From an uncultured Oscillospiraceae bacterium (GTDB lineage: Bacteria; Bacillota; Clostridia; Oscillospirales; Oscillospiraceae), in NCBI GenBank assembly GCA_910577805.1, contig CAJTOE010000098.1, positions 1 to 9,501 of the forward strand: 9,501 nt of DNA, read 5' to 3'. The position numbers and the translations under genes were made by a program. Each line of letters opens with the position of its first letter. Within the stretch, counting starts at the first letter, position 1. This document shows positions 1 through 6,048 of the stretch, piece after piece. A model generated the notes under the pieces. It was not told the DNA's origin, ran no database searches, and saw only the letters and a program-made list of their open reading frames with translations.

Positions 1-114
1 ATTTAGCCGCTGACTCTGGCTAATGCTTCTCGCAATCCGTTTTTTTGAGCCGCTATTCGGGGCTCTTATTGTTGTGCCCTTTTTCGGACTGCCTCCCTGG
101 CTACTTCGTTTCAA
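1..114 (-). CDS. Possible basic small protein, partial at left edge
   Basis: An open frame begins with TTG at 114-112 and stays open for 38 codons to the window edge. The site AAGGAG lies about 7 bases before the TTG, 24 bases past the hicB stop, so it could be a third gene of the hicAB transcript. The visible peptide is rich in Lys, Arg, Ser and Gly (it starts MKRSSQGGSPKKG) and matches no family I recognise. The opposite strand holds a 37-codon hydrophobic frame without a ribosome site, so chance openness is a real possibility. The call rests only on the ribosome site, the position and the absence of stops. Confidence 0.25.
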   Translation of the reverse strand, partial: MKRSSQGGSPKKGTTIRAPNSGSKKRIARSISQSQRLN

Positions 115-138
115 ACTTAAGCTCCTTATGTTTTGATA

Positions 139-345
139 TCATGCGTAGCGCAGGCGGCCCTTGGGCTTAGGGATGGGACGGCCCAGCTCCTGCGCCGTTT
201 CGATCCACTCCTGCGCGATTTGCTCGATGCAGTGCAGGGCATCCGCAGCGGTGGGACCGTCTGCCATACATCCGGCCAGCTCCGGCATTTCGGCGATATA
301 GGCGTTGTCCTCTTCGCTCCAGTATAAAATGATTTCATATTTCAT
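139..345 (-). CDS. hicB: HicB-family antitoxin
   Basis: This 68-residue protein resembles the short HicB (UPF0150) antitoxin. The N-terminal pattern MKYEIILYWSEEDNAYIAEMPELAG followed by a Gly/Ala-rich helix start (GPTAADAL) is the partial RNase H-like fold that binds and neutralises HicA, an mRNA-cleaving toxin. It has no C-terminal DNA-binding domain, unlike longer HicB proteins. The ATG at 345-343 has an AGGAGG site (354-359) 8 bases upstream. The gene overlaps the end of the hicA frame by 11 bases, the usual hicA-hicB arrangement. Because hicA is interrupted, this antitoxin may now be an orphan. Family assignment is firm; activity is inferred. Confidence 0.85.
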   Translation of the reverse strand: MKYEIILYWSEEDNAYIAEMPELAGCMADGPTAADALHCIEQIAQEWIETAQELGRPIPKPKGRLRYA

Positions 346-598
346 GCAAGCTTCCTCCTAACCGATATTGGAGAATCAAATTACGGACTTGTTTGACCTG
401 ATACGGTTTTGCCAGCTTTCCGGCTGGCTGGATATTGATAATCTCCTCAATATCCGCCCTGCTTTAAATAAAATGGTCCCCTTTGATACGGCATTGAAAC
501 CCCAAACGCGAAAGGATTGTTTGAAGGTCCGCAAACAAAAAGCTTTTATCCTGGGCACCGCATAGAAGCGATAGAATCATTTTTTCTGTCTGGCTCAT
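335..598 (-). pseudogene. hicA: HicA-family toxin interrupted by an in-frame TAA
   Basis: Reading from ATG at 598-596 gives 44 residues (MSQTEKMILSLLCGAQDKSF, then a segment ending GFQCRIKGDHFI), a TAA at 466-464, and then 42 more residues in the same frame (SRADIEEIINIQPAGKLAKP, then YQVKQVRNLILQYRLGGS and so on) to a TGA at 337-335. Both halves match the HicA family: a leading helix, the G-[SD]-H segment with the catalytic His (His42 here), and the conserved 'NIQ...GKAKPYQVKQVR' tail. The TAA sits where relatives usually carry Tyr or Phe, so a single substitution from TAT or TAC would explain it. An AGGAGG site lies just upstream of the ATG. The truncated product would lack the last strand and helix and is probably inactive. 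A sequencing error cannot be excluded from one read-out. Confidence 0.8.
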
Positions 599-622
599 TT
601 CACCCCTCCTGCTTCTTTCTAT

Positions 623-651
623 AGTTTACCGGAAATGAGAGAAAAAGTCCA
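623..651 (-). promoter_or_regulatory. Candidate promoter for hicAB
   Basis: On the minus strand TGGACT (651-646) and TAAACT (628-623) are separated by 17 bases, each matching 4 of 6 consensus positions. The -10 lies about 25 bases before the hicA ATG. It is a moderate match and the only plausible promoter between the 722-757 hairpin and hicA. Confidence 0.45.
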
Positions 652-721
652 GAGGTTTGAACGGCAGAGCAGTATTTTGGCTTCCGCCGTTTGCCAAATT
701 ACCGCAAATATGCCCTGCACA

Positions 722-757
722 GCAAAACAGCAGACACAAACGTGTCTGCTGTTTTGC
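722..757. terminator. Perfect 16-bp hairpin, terminator of the AKR-MerR unit
   Basis: GCAAAACAGCAGACAC (722-737) and its exact reverse complement (742-757) are separated by a 4-base loop. The outer stem is AAAA/TTTT, so transcripts from either strand end the hairpin with a U run, as in bidirectional intrinsic terminators. It begins 10 bases after the MerR stop codon and separates that unit from hicAB on the same strand. The U run is short and followed by GC, so efficiency is uncertain. Confidence 0.75.
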
Positions 758-767
758 AAAGCCCGCG

Positions 768-1124
768 CTAAAACTCACTCTGCGCCTCATAAATCGAAAT
801 CTTATAATCCAGCCGCTCCAAAGACTGCCGCATCTCCTCCATTCGTGCCCGGAGCTGCTCCCGCTGTTCCACCAGCAGGGCCTTCCGGGCCTCTCTGGTG
901 GAGTCCCCCAGCTGGTACAGCCGCACATACTCCACCAGCGCCTCGATCTGCACCCCGGCGGCACGCATACACTTCATCAGCTCAATCCATTTGCAGGACG
1001 CCTCGTCGTAATCCCGAATCCCGCTCTTGGTCCGGGGAACGCGGGGAATCAGCCCGACACGCTCATAGTAGCGCAGCGTGTCGGCGGACAGGCCATATGT
1101 CCGGCTGGCCTCGGCAATGGTCAC
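768..1124 (-). CDS. MerR-family regulator, AdhR/NmlR-like
   Basis: This 118-residue regulator has the MerR layout: a winged helix-turn-helix at about residues 2-70 (motif LRYYERVGLIP at 17-27, then GIRDYDE) and a dimerisation coiled coil at about 75-113. MerR proteins bind a palindrome between promoter elements and untwist a long spacer to activate. It has a Cys at residue 52 (MKCMRAAGV), the place of the conserved thiol in the aldehyde-sensing AdhR/NmlR branch, and no C-terminal metal-binding cysteines, so a reactive aldehyde or electrophile signal is plausible but inferred. The start is GTG at 1124-1122, 3 bases after the upstream reductase stop, with GGGGAGGGA inside the end of that gene, so translation is probably coupled. 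Its likely target is the operator at 1715-1734. Confidence 0.88.
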   Translation of the reverse strand: MTIAEASRTYGLSADTLRYYERVGLIPRVPRTKSGIRDYDEASCKWIELMKCMRAAGVQIEALVEYVRLYQLGDSTREARKALLVEQREQLRARMEEMRQSLERLDYKISIYEAQSEF

Positions 1125-1127
1125 AGC

Positions 1128-1643
1128 CTATCCCTCCCCGAACAGCGCAGCAGCCTGTTTCATATTTTCGATAATGGGCACTCCAAAGGGGCACCGCGTC
1201 TCACACGCCCCGCAGGCCACGCACTCGTCCGCCTTGTGGGACAGCAGGGCGTAATGCTCCCGGACCGTCTCCGGCACGCCGCCCTGGGCACGGGCCAGAT
1301 TATAAAACTTCGTCACGCTTGCCACACTGATGCCCTGGGGGCATGGGGCACAGTGTCCGCAGTACATACAGTGCCCCTGCCAGCTTATTTTCGGCAGTGC
1401 GGCAAAAGCGGCGGCATAGTCCTTTTCTTCCTCCGAGGCAGTCTCGTAGGCCAGGCTGGCTTCCAAATCCTCCAATGTCCTGGCCGGATGGGGGGCGTAC
1501 AGGTCGATGCAGTTGATTCCAGCCTCCTCCATCCGGTCCACAAATTGCTTGACGAACTCATAGGGCTTTTCCACAAAGCCCTCACAGCCCATGCCAATCT
1601 CACTGACTGAAAGGCCGGTGCGTCCTAATGTACGGTATTTCAT
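1128..1643 (-). CDS. Aldo/keto reductase-ferredoxin protein with most of the TIM barrel deleted
   Basis: Residues 1-54 match the start of an NADPH-dependent aldo/keto reductase (MKYRTLGRTGLSVSEIGMGC and GINCIDL, Asp47 at the catalytic Asp position). Residues 55-87 match the last helix after the barrel and the linker (RTLEDLEASLAYETA...). Residues 88-171 form a two-cluster [4Fe-4S] ferredoxin domain, with cysteines at 92, 95, 98, 101 and at 141, 144, 147, 151, each last Cys followed by Pro. Relatives of this fused type are usually over 300 residues. Here about 200 residues, including the catalytic Lys and His and most of the cofactor pocket, are missing without breaking the frame. The junction lies near 1481. 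Reductase activity is therefore unlikely, while the Fe-S domain could still fold. The ATG at 1643-1641 has AGGAG upstream. The gene leads an operon with the MerR gene and has a MerR-type promoter. Confidence 0.85.
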   Translation of the reverse strand: MKYRTLGRTGLSVSEIGMGCEGFVEKPYEFVKQFVDRMEEAGINCIDLYAPHPARTLEDLEASLAYETASEEEKDYAAAFAALPKISWQGHCMYCGHCAPCPQGISVASVTKFYNLARAQGGVPETVREHYALLSHKADECVACGACETRCPFGVPIIENMKQAAALFGEG

Positions 1644-1706
1644 GGCTTTTCCTTGCTCCTCTTTAAAAATTTCACAAATCTTCCAGGTAAATATGTCTCT
1701 GCCTAC

Positions 1707-1737
1707 AATCTAACACCTGGAGTATACTCCAAGTCAA
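1707..1737 (-). promoter_or_regulatory. MerR-type promoter with 19-bp spacer and operator palindrome
   Basis: On the minus strand TTGACT (1737-1732) and TAGATT (1712-1707) are 19 bases apart, the overlong spacing typical of MerR-activated promoters. The spacer is centred on the perfect palindrome TGGAGTATACTCCA (1718-1731), which extends to 20 bases (1715-1734) with one mismatched pair. It lies about 65 bases before the reductase ATG. The downstream MerR gene is the obvious candidate regulator, giving an autoregulated loop. The divergent T-box promoter -35 is only about 45 bases away. Confidence 0.85.
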
Positions 1738-1782
1738 GAGGGAAGAGAGAAAAATGGGGTATACTTTTGGGCACAAATTTTC

Positions 1783-1810
1783 TTGACAACCGCGGAAAGT
1801 GTGTTAAAAT
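1783..1810 (+). promoter_or_regulatory. Sigma-A promoter of the T-box/alaS operon
   Basis: A perfect TTGACA (1783-1788) is followed after 16 bases by TAAAAT (1805-1810), five of six matching the -10 consensus. Transcription should start near 1817, just before the T-box Stem I. Confidence 0.8.
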
Positions 1811-1814
1811 AGGG

Positions 1815-2045
1815 CTGGAAACGCAAAGACGGAACAAAGCGCGGACAGGAGCCTTTCAGCGAGAGGGGAGAGTGCAAGCCCTCGGTACAGCCGCCGCGCA
1901 GGCCACTCCAACAGCGGACCGGGACGACCGGGACGGCCCATCCCCGTGACCGGATGACGTGAGACGCCCCCCTTTTTCTCTGGGGGATAATCAGGGTGGT
2001 ACCGTGGAATTTTCCGCCCCTGACGCTTGGTCAGGGGCGGTTTTT
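1815..2045 (+). ncRNA. T-box riboswitch, probably tRNA-Ala responsive
   Basis: The leader has the T-box parts in order. Stem I pairs GCGCGG (1839-1844) with CCGCGC (1894-1899) and carries a distal AGCGAGAGGGGA region (1858-1869). Next to its 3' side, GCC followed by A (1902-1905) is the best specifier candidate and is an Ala codon. Stem III pairs C (1967-1972) and G (1982-1986) runs. The T-box AGGGTGGTACCGTGG is at 1993-2007. Its variable base before ACCG is T, which pairs with the discriminator A of tRNA-Ala. A competing terminator follows at 2014-2045. Uncharged tRNA-Ala would stabilise the antiterminator and turn on the genes downstream. The class is certain from the motif; the Ala specificity comes from the specifier candidate and from alaS in the operon. 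Confidence 0.92.
2014..2045 (+). terminator. Regulated terminator of the T-box leader
   Basis: CCGCCCCTGAC (2014-2024) pairs perfectly with GTCAGGGGCGG (2030-2040) across a 5-base loop, followed by TTTTT. Its 5' arm overlaps the sequence that would pair with the T-box in the antiterminator, so it forms by default when tRNA-Ala is charged. Confidence 0.9.
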
Positions 2046-2063
2046 ATGTAAGGAGGGAAAAAT

Positions 2064-2480
2064 TTGCGAAAAAAAAGCTTGTGTATCCTGGCGCTTGTGT
2101 GCCTGCTGCTTTTGGCCGGCTGCTCCGGCAAGCCGCTCCCGGAGGGGATGGAGGAGGACACGCTCCTGGAAAAGGGCCGTGAGATCGTCCAGCAGCTCAA
2201 TGAGAGCCAGTGGCAGGACGTTTACGACGCTATGCGCGCCGACGGCCAGGAGACCACCAGTCCGGCGGATATCCAGTCCTATATGGAAGCGCTCCTGGCC
2301 GAGGCCGGGGCTTACCAGAAGGAGACCGACCAAATGACCACCGGACAAAAGCTCAAGGACTCCGGCGAGGAGTACGCCACAGCGGTCTTTTATGTGAAGC
2401 ACGAAAAGGACGACATGCTCTACCGGATTGCGTTCAGCACCGAACTGGAGCTGATTGGCTTTCAGGTGAGCGTTCGATAA
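2064..2480 (+). CDS. Small lipoprotein, DUF3887-like, under T-box control
   Basis: A 138-residue secreted lipoprotein. A basic start (MRKKS) and hydrophobic stretch end in the lipobox LAGC, with Cys20 as the lipid-anchored residue. The mature domain (about 25-138) is mixed alpha/beta with the pattern LNESQWQDVYDAMRAD and resembles DUF3887; its function is unknown. The start is TTG at 2064-2066 with AAGGAGGG 6 bases upstream; no better in-frame ATG lies before the signal peptide. It begins only 18 bases after the T-box terminator U run and ends 46 bases before alaS, with no terminator or clear promoter between, so it should be co-transcribed with alaS under tRNA-Ala control. No role in alanine metabolism can be read from the sequence. 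Confidence 0.8.
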   Translation: MRKKSLCILALVCLLLLAGCSGKPLPEGMEEDTLLEKGREIVQQLNESQWQDVYDAMRADGQETTSPADIQSYMEALLAEAGAYQKETDQMTTGQKLKDSGEEYATAVFYVKHEKDDMLYRIAFSTELELIGFQVSVR

Positions 2481-2526
2481 ACGCGTTAACCAAAAGAACT
2501 TAATTAATTACTTGGAGGTAATACCC

Positions 2527-5193
2527 ATGCACGAACCCAAACCCTTCGGCTTGAACGAGCTGCGCGAAATGTTTCTGAAATTCTTCGAGAGCAAGGACCA
2601 CCTGCGTCTGCCCAGCTTTTCCCTGATCCCCCAGGACGATCCGTCCCTTCTGCTCATCAACTCCGGCATGGCCCCCATGAAGCCCTACTTCACCGGCGAA
2701 AAGGAGCCTCCCCGCCACCGTATCTGCACCTGCCAGAAGTGCATCCGCACCGGCGACATCGAGAACATCGGCAAAACCGCCCGCCACGGCACCTACTTTG
2801 AGATGCTGGGCAATTTCTCCTTCGGAGACTACTTCAAGCATGAAGCCATCGCCTGGTCCTGGGAATTCCTGACCTCCCCGGAGTGGGTGGGCCTGGACCC
2901 CGACCGGCTCTACCCGTCCATCTACGAGGACGACGACGAGGCCTTTGCGATCTGGAACAAAGAAATCGGCATCGCTCCGGAGCGCATTTTCCGCTTCGGC
3001 AAGGCGGATAACTTCTGGGAGCACGGCTCCGGCCCCTGCGGCCCTTGCTCCGAAATCTACTACGACCGGGGCGAGAAATTCGGCTGCGGCAGTCCGGACT
3101 GCACCGTGGGCTGTGAGTGCGACCGGTATATCGAGGTCTGGAACAACGTGTTCTCCCAGTTCGACAACGACGGCCAGGGCAACTACACGGAGCTGAAGCA
3201 GAAGAACATCGACACCGGCATGGGCCTGGAGCGGCTGGCCTGCGTGTGCCAGGGGGTGGATTCCCTGTTCGACGTGGACACGGTCATGCACATCACCCAT
3301 AAGGTCTCGGAAATCACCGGCGCGCACTACGGCCAGAGCCACGAGAAGGACGTATCCCTGCGGGTCATCACCGACCACATCCGCTCCGCCGTTTTTATGA
3401 TCTGCGACGGGGTCCAGCCCTCCAACGAGGGCCGGGGCTACGTGCTGCGCCGCCTGCTGCGCCGGGCCGCACGCCACGGCAAGCTGCTGGGGGTCAACGA
3501 GCCTTTCCTGTATCAGGTGTGCGGCACGGTCATCCGGGAGAACGAGGGCCACTATCCGGAGCTGCGGGAGCGGCAGAAGTTCATTACCAAGCTCATCCGG
3601 GTGGAGGAGGAGAATTTCGCCAAAACTATCGACGGCGGACTGCGCATTTTTGGAGAAATGCTGGCGGAGCACCAGTCCAAGGGCGAAAAAACCTTCTCCG
3701 GCGCGGACGCCTTCAAGCTGTACGACACCTACGGCTTCCCCCTGGACCTGACGCTGGAGATGGTGGAGGAGCAGGGCATGACCCTGGACCAGGAGGATTT
3801 CCAGAAGCGGATGGAGGAGCAGCGCCAGCGGGCCAGAAAAGCCCGTGAGGCCCTGGGCGACCTGGGCTGGACCGGCGTGGAGTTCGGCAAGGACGTGCCG
3901 GAGACCCAGTTCGTGGGCTACACCGAGCACGCTGTCCTGGACGCCAAGGTCGTAGCCCTGGTGGTGGAGAACGAACCGGCCGAGGTGCTGATGCCCGGCG
4001 TGGAGGGGATTGTTGTCCTGGACAAAACCCCGTTTTACGCCGAGATGGGCGGTCAGGTGGCCGACCACGGGACCATCGCCCGCAGCGGGGCGGACGGCCT
4101 GCTCTTTGAAGTGACGGACGTGCAGAAGAACAAGGGCGGCAAATATATGCACTCCGGCAAGCTGGTGGAGGGCACGCTGAAGGTGGGCGACGCCGTCCGC
4201 ACCCACATCGACCCGGACCGCCGCAAGGCCATCATGCGCGCCCACTCCGCCACCCACCTGCTGGATAAGGCGTTGCGCACGGTGCTGGGGGACCACGTCC
4301 ACCAGTCCGGCTCCCTGGTGGAGCCAGACCGCCTGCGCTTCGACTTCACCCACTTCTCCGCCATGACCGCCGAGGAGCTGTCTCAGGTCAGCGCCATGGT
4401 CAACGAGGCCATTCTGGAGGGCTATGACATCGTTACCGAGGAAATGCCCATCGAGCAGGCCAAGGAGCGGGGCGCTATCGCCCTGTTCAGCGAGAAGTAC
4501 GGCGACGTGGTCCGGGTGGTGGATATGGGCGAGGGCTACTCCGTGGAGTTCTGCGGCGGCACCCACCTGAACAACACCGCCAAGGTGGGCGTGTTCCACA
4601 TCAGCAGCGAATTTTCCGTGGCCTCCGGCGTGCGCCGCATCGAGGCCACCACCGGCAAGGCCTCTCTGGAGACCATGAACCGCAACCAGAACATGCTGTT
4701 CCAGGCCGCCGCGGTACTCAAGGCCAAGCCCGGCGAGCTGCGGGAAAAGGCGGAGGCCACCCTTGCGGAGATGAAGCGCCTGCACCAGAGCCTGGAAAAG
4801 CTCCGTGCCCAGCAGGCGGCGGGAGAGACGGACCGTCTGCTCTTCGGCACCCACGAGGTAGGCCCCCTGCGTGTGGTCACCGCCACCGTCCCCGACGCGG
4901 ACTCCAACCGCCTGCGCCAGATGGGCGACATCCTGCGGGACAAAGAACCCAACATCGTGGCGGTGCTGGCCTGCGTCTCCAAGGAGAAGATCACGTTCCT
5001 GTGCGTGTGCGGCAAGCAGGCCATCGTCAGCGGCGTGAAGGCCGGGGATATTATCAAGCAGGTGTGTGCCATTGCCGGAGGCTCCGGCGGCGGCAAGCCG
5101 GACAGCGCCATGGGCGGCGGCAAGGACCCGCTGATGGTGGACAACGCCCTGGCCATCGTGGATAATGTGGTGTCCATGAAGCTGGGTCTGTAA
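2527..5193 (+). CDS. alaS: Alanyl-tRNA synthetase
   Basis: A full-length class II alanyl-tRNA synthetase of 888 residues that charges tRNA-Ala in the cytoplasm. Visible parts are the N-terminal catalytic domain (residues about 5-250, with FFESKDH, INSGMAPMKPYF and a motif 2 region around RHGTYFEMLGNFSFGDYFK), the tRNA-recognition domain, the editing domain with zinc ligands His573, His577, Cys676 and His680 (HSATH and CGGTH), a coiled coil at about 725-760, and the glycine-rich C-Ala domain (GGSGGGKPDSAMGGGKDP) near the end. Length and order are normal. The start is ATG 2527 with TTGGAGG 8 bases upstream; an in-frame TTG at 2512 overlaps that ribosome site and is not the start. The T-box at 1815-2045 controls it together with the preceding lipoprotein and following DUF4250 gene. 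Confidence 0.98.
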   Translation: MHEPKPFGLNELREMFLKFFESKDHLRLPSFSLIPQDDPSLLLINSGMAPMKPYFTGEKEPPRHRICTCQKCIRTGDIENIGKTARHGTYFEMLGNFSFGDYFKHEAIAWSWEFLTSPEWVGLDPDRLYPSIYEDDDEAFAIWNKEIGIAPERIFRFGKADNFWEHGSGPCGPCSEIYYDRGEKFGCGSPDCTVGCECDRYIEVWNNVFSQFDNDGQGNYTELKQKNIDTGMGLERLACVCQGVDSLFDVDTVMHITHKVSEITGAHYGQSHEKDVSLRVITDHIRSAVFMICDGVQPSNEGRGYVLRRLLRRAARHGKLLGVNEPFLYQVCGTVIRENEGHYPELRERQKFITKLIRVEEENFAKTIDGGLRIFGEMLAEHQSKGEKTFSGADAFKLYDTYGFPLDLTLEMVEEQGMTLDQEDFQKRMEEQRQRARKAREALGDLGWTGVEFGKDVPETQFVGYTEHAVLDAKVVALVVENEPAEVLMPGVEGIVVLDKTPFYAEMGGQVADHGTIARSGADGLLFEVTDVQKNKGGKYMHSGKLVEGTLKVGDAVRTHIDPDRRKAIMRAHSATHLLDKALRTVLGDHVHQSGSLVEPDRLRFDFTHFSAMTAEELSQVSAMVNEAILEGYDIVTEEMPIEQAKERGAIALFSEKYGDVVRVVDMGEGYSVEFCGGTHLNNTAKVGVFHISSEFSVASGVRRIEATTGKASLETMNRNQNMLFQAAAVLKAKPGELREKAEATLAEMKRLHQSLEKLRAQQAAGETDRLLFGTHEVGPLRVVTATVPDADSNRLRQMGDILRDKEPNIVAVLACVSKEKITFLCVCGKQAIVSGVKAGDIIKQVCAIAGGSGGGKPDSAMGGGKDPLMVDNALAIVDNVVSMKLGL

Positions 5194-5210
5194 AGAGAGG
5201 GGGATGCTCC

Positions 5211-5387
5211 ATGCTTCCGCAAGACCCTGTGATTTTGTTCAGCGTGGTCAACACCAAGCTGCGGGACCGGTACGACAGCCTGGAGGCTCTATGCGAGGAT
5301 ATGGACGCGGACCAGGAGCAGCTGGTCCGGACGCTGGGCGCAATCGGCTATGTGTATCACAAAGAATTGAACCAATTCCGGAAATAA
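5211..5387 (+). CDS. DUF4250 family protein
   Basis: A 58-residue protein beginning MLPQDPVILFSVVNTKLRDR and ending YVYHKELNQFRK, which fits the DUF4250 family: the 'LP.DP..L.S.VNTKLRD' start, an acidic middle helix (LEALCEDMDADQEQLVRTLG) and the 'IGY.Y..ELNQF' end. The family is common in clostridia and has no established function. The ATG at 5211 follows GAGAGGGGG by about 8 bases and lies 17 bases after the alaS stop; the strong terminator begins 3 bases after its own stop, so it is the last gene of the T-box operon. Confidence 0.88.
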   Translation: MLPQDPVILFSVVNTKLRDRYDSLEALCEDMDADQEQLVRTLGAIGYVYHKELNQFRK

Positions 5388-5390
5388 CAG

Positions 5391-5423
5391 GCGGGCGGCA
5401 GATTTTTTCTGCCGCCCGCTTTT
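5391..5423 (+). terminator. Terminator of the alaS operon
   Basis: GCGGGCGGCAGA (5391-5402) pairs with TCTGCCGCCCGC (5408-5419) as a perfect 12-bp stem with a T5 loop, followed by TTTT. It lies 3 bases after the DUF4250 stop. Confidence 0.92.
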
Positions 5424-5482
5424 GCGGGTTTGGGGCTGCTGCGATTGGGCCCCCCGCTCCACCAAAAAATTTTCCATCTCCC

Positions 5483-5512
5483 TTCACATTTTCCCCCTCC
5501 CGATTGTGTAAT
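5483..5512 (+). promoter_or_regulatory. Candidate promoter of the ECF sigma operon
   Basis: TTCACA (5483-5488) and TGTAAT (5507-5512) are 18 bases apart, with a C/T-rich spacer, ahead of the sigma gene. It could be a weak sigma-A promoter. The TTCACATTTTCC and GTGTAATAG segments could equally be an ECF-type autoregulated promoter, since such sigma factors usually drive their own operon. The sequence alone does not settle which. Confidence 0.4.
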
Positions 5513-5544
5513 AGACAGAGAGGCAAGTAAAAGGAGGCGTTTTC

Positions 5545-6048
5545 ATGCAGCAGTCCATCCGCACCCGTGAGGAGATCGCCGCATTGTACCGGCGGCACAT
5601 CAAAATGGTCTATCAGATCTGCCTGGTGCTGATGAAGAACGTACCGGACGCCCAGGACGCCGCCCAAACGGTCTTTCGCAAGGTGATGGAGTACGACAAG
5701 CCCTTTCGTGATCCGGAGCATGAAAAGGCCTGGCTCATCACCACCGCCCGCAACGAGTGCAGGAACCAGCTCCGGCACTGGTGGCGCACCCGGCGGGAAA
5801 GTGCCTCGCTGCTGGAAACCCTGGTCTGGGAGCAGCCGGAGGACGGCTTTGTGTGGGAGCAGGTGGCCAGACTGCCGGAAAAGCAGCGGCTGACTATCTA
5901 TCTGTACTACTATCAGGGCTACGACACCAATGAGATCGCCCAAATGCTGGACGAAAAGCCTGCGACTATACGGGCGCGGCTGGCCCAGGGGCGGAAAACC
6001 TTGAAATTACGATTAGAGGAGGACGGCTATGGAACAACAGGAGCTTAA
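5545..6048 (+). CDS. ECF-type RNA polymerase sigma factor
   Basis: A 167-residue sigma-70 family protein with only regions 2 and 4. Region 2 spans about residues 12-76 (LYRRHIKMVYQICLVLMKNV, then DAQDAAQTVFRKV and EKAWLITTARNECRN). Region 4 spans about 105-158 (LPEKQRLTIYLYYYQGYDTN followed by the helix-turn-helix EIAQMLDEKPATIRARLAQG). It directs polymerase to a small regulon in response to an envelope signal, as is usual for the family. The start ATG has AAGGAGG 7 bases upstream. Its last 20 bases overlap the start of a DUF4179 membrane protein, the normal sigma/anti-sigma pairing in clostridia. The stimulus cannot be read from the sequence. Confidence 0.93.
   Translation: MQQSIRTREEIAALYRRHIKMVYQICLVLMKNVPDAQDAAQTVFRKVMEYDKPFRDPEHEKAWLITTARNECRNQLRHWWRTRRESASLLETLVWEQPEDGFVWEQVARLPEKQRLTIYLYYYQGYDTNEIAQMLDEKPATIRARLAQGRKTLKLRLEEDGYGTTGA

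Noticed and set aside
23..136. 37-codon hydrophobic frame on the plus strand (MLLAIRFFEP...)
   Set aside because: It has no ribosome site or promoter and is the complement of the basic minus-strand frame; small hydrophobic toxins look similar, but nothing supports one here.
722..757. Perfect 36-base palindromic block considered as a recombination or attachment site
   Set aside because: Its place 10 bases after the MerR stop and the AAAA/TTTT outer stem fit an intrinsic terminator; no second copy is seen in the window.
657..1610. 317-codon open frame on the plus strand
   Set aside because: It is antisense to the MerR and reductase genes, runs through the terminator hairpin, and has no recognisable domain.
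1653..1949. 98-codon plus-strand frame across the intergenic region
   Set aside because: It crosses the MerR operator, the sigma-A promoter and T-box Stem I, so the bases are explained by regulatory RNA and sites.
2512..2526. Upstream TTG start for alaS
   Set aside because: The TTG overlaps the TTGGAGG ribosome site that serves ATG 2527, and MHEPKPFGLNELR fits the family start.
2500..4854. 784-codon open frame on the minus strand
   Set aside because: It is wholly antisense to alaS. The absence of stops comes from the GC-rich third positions of alaS; no family, ribosome site or domain is visible.
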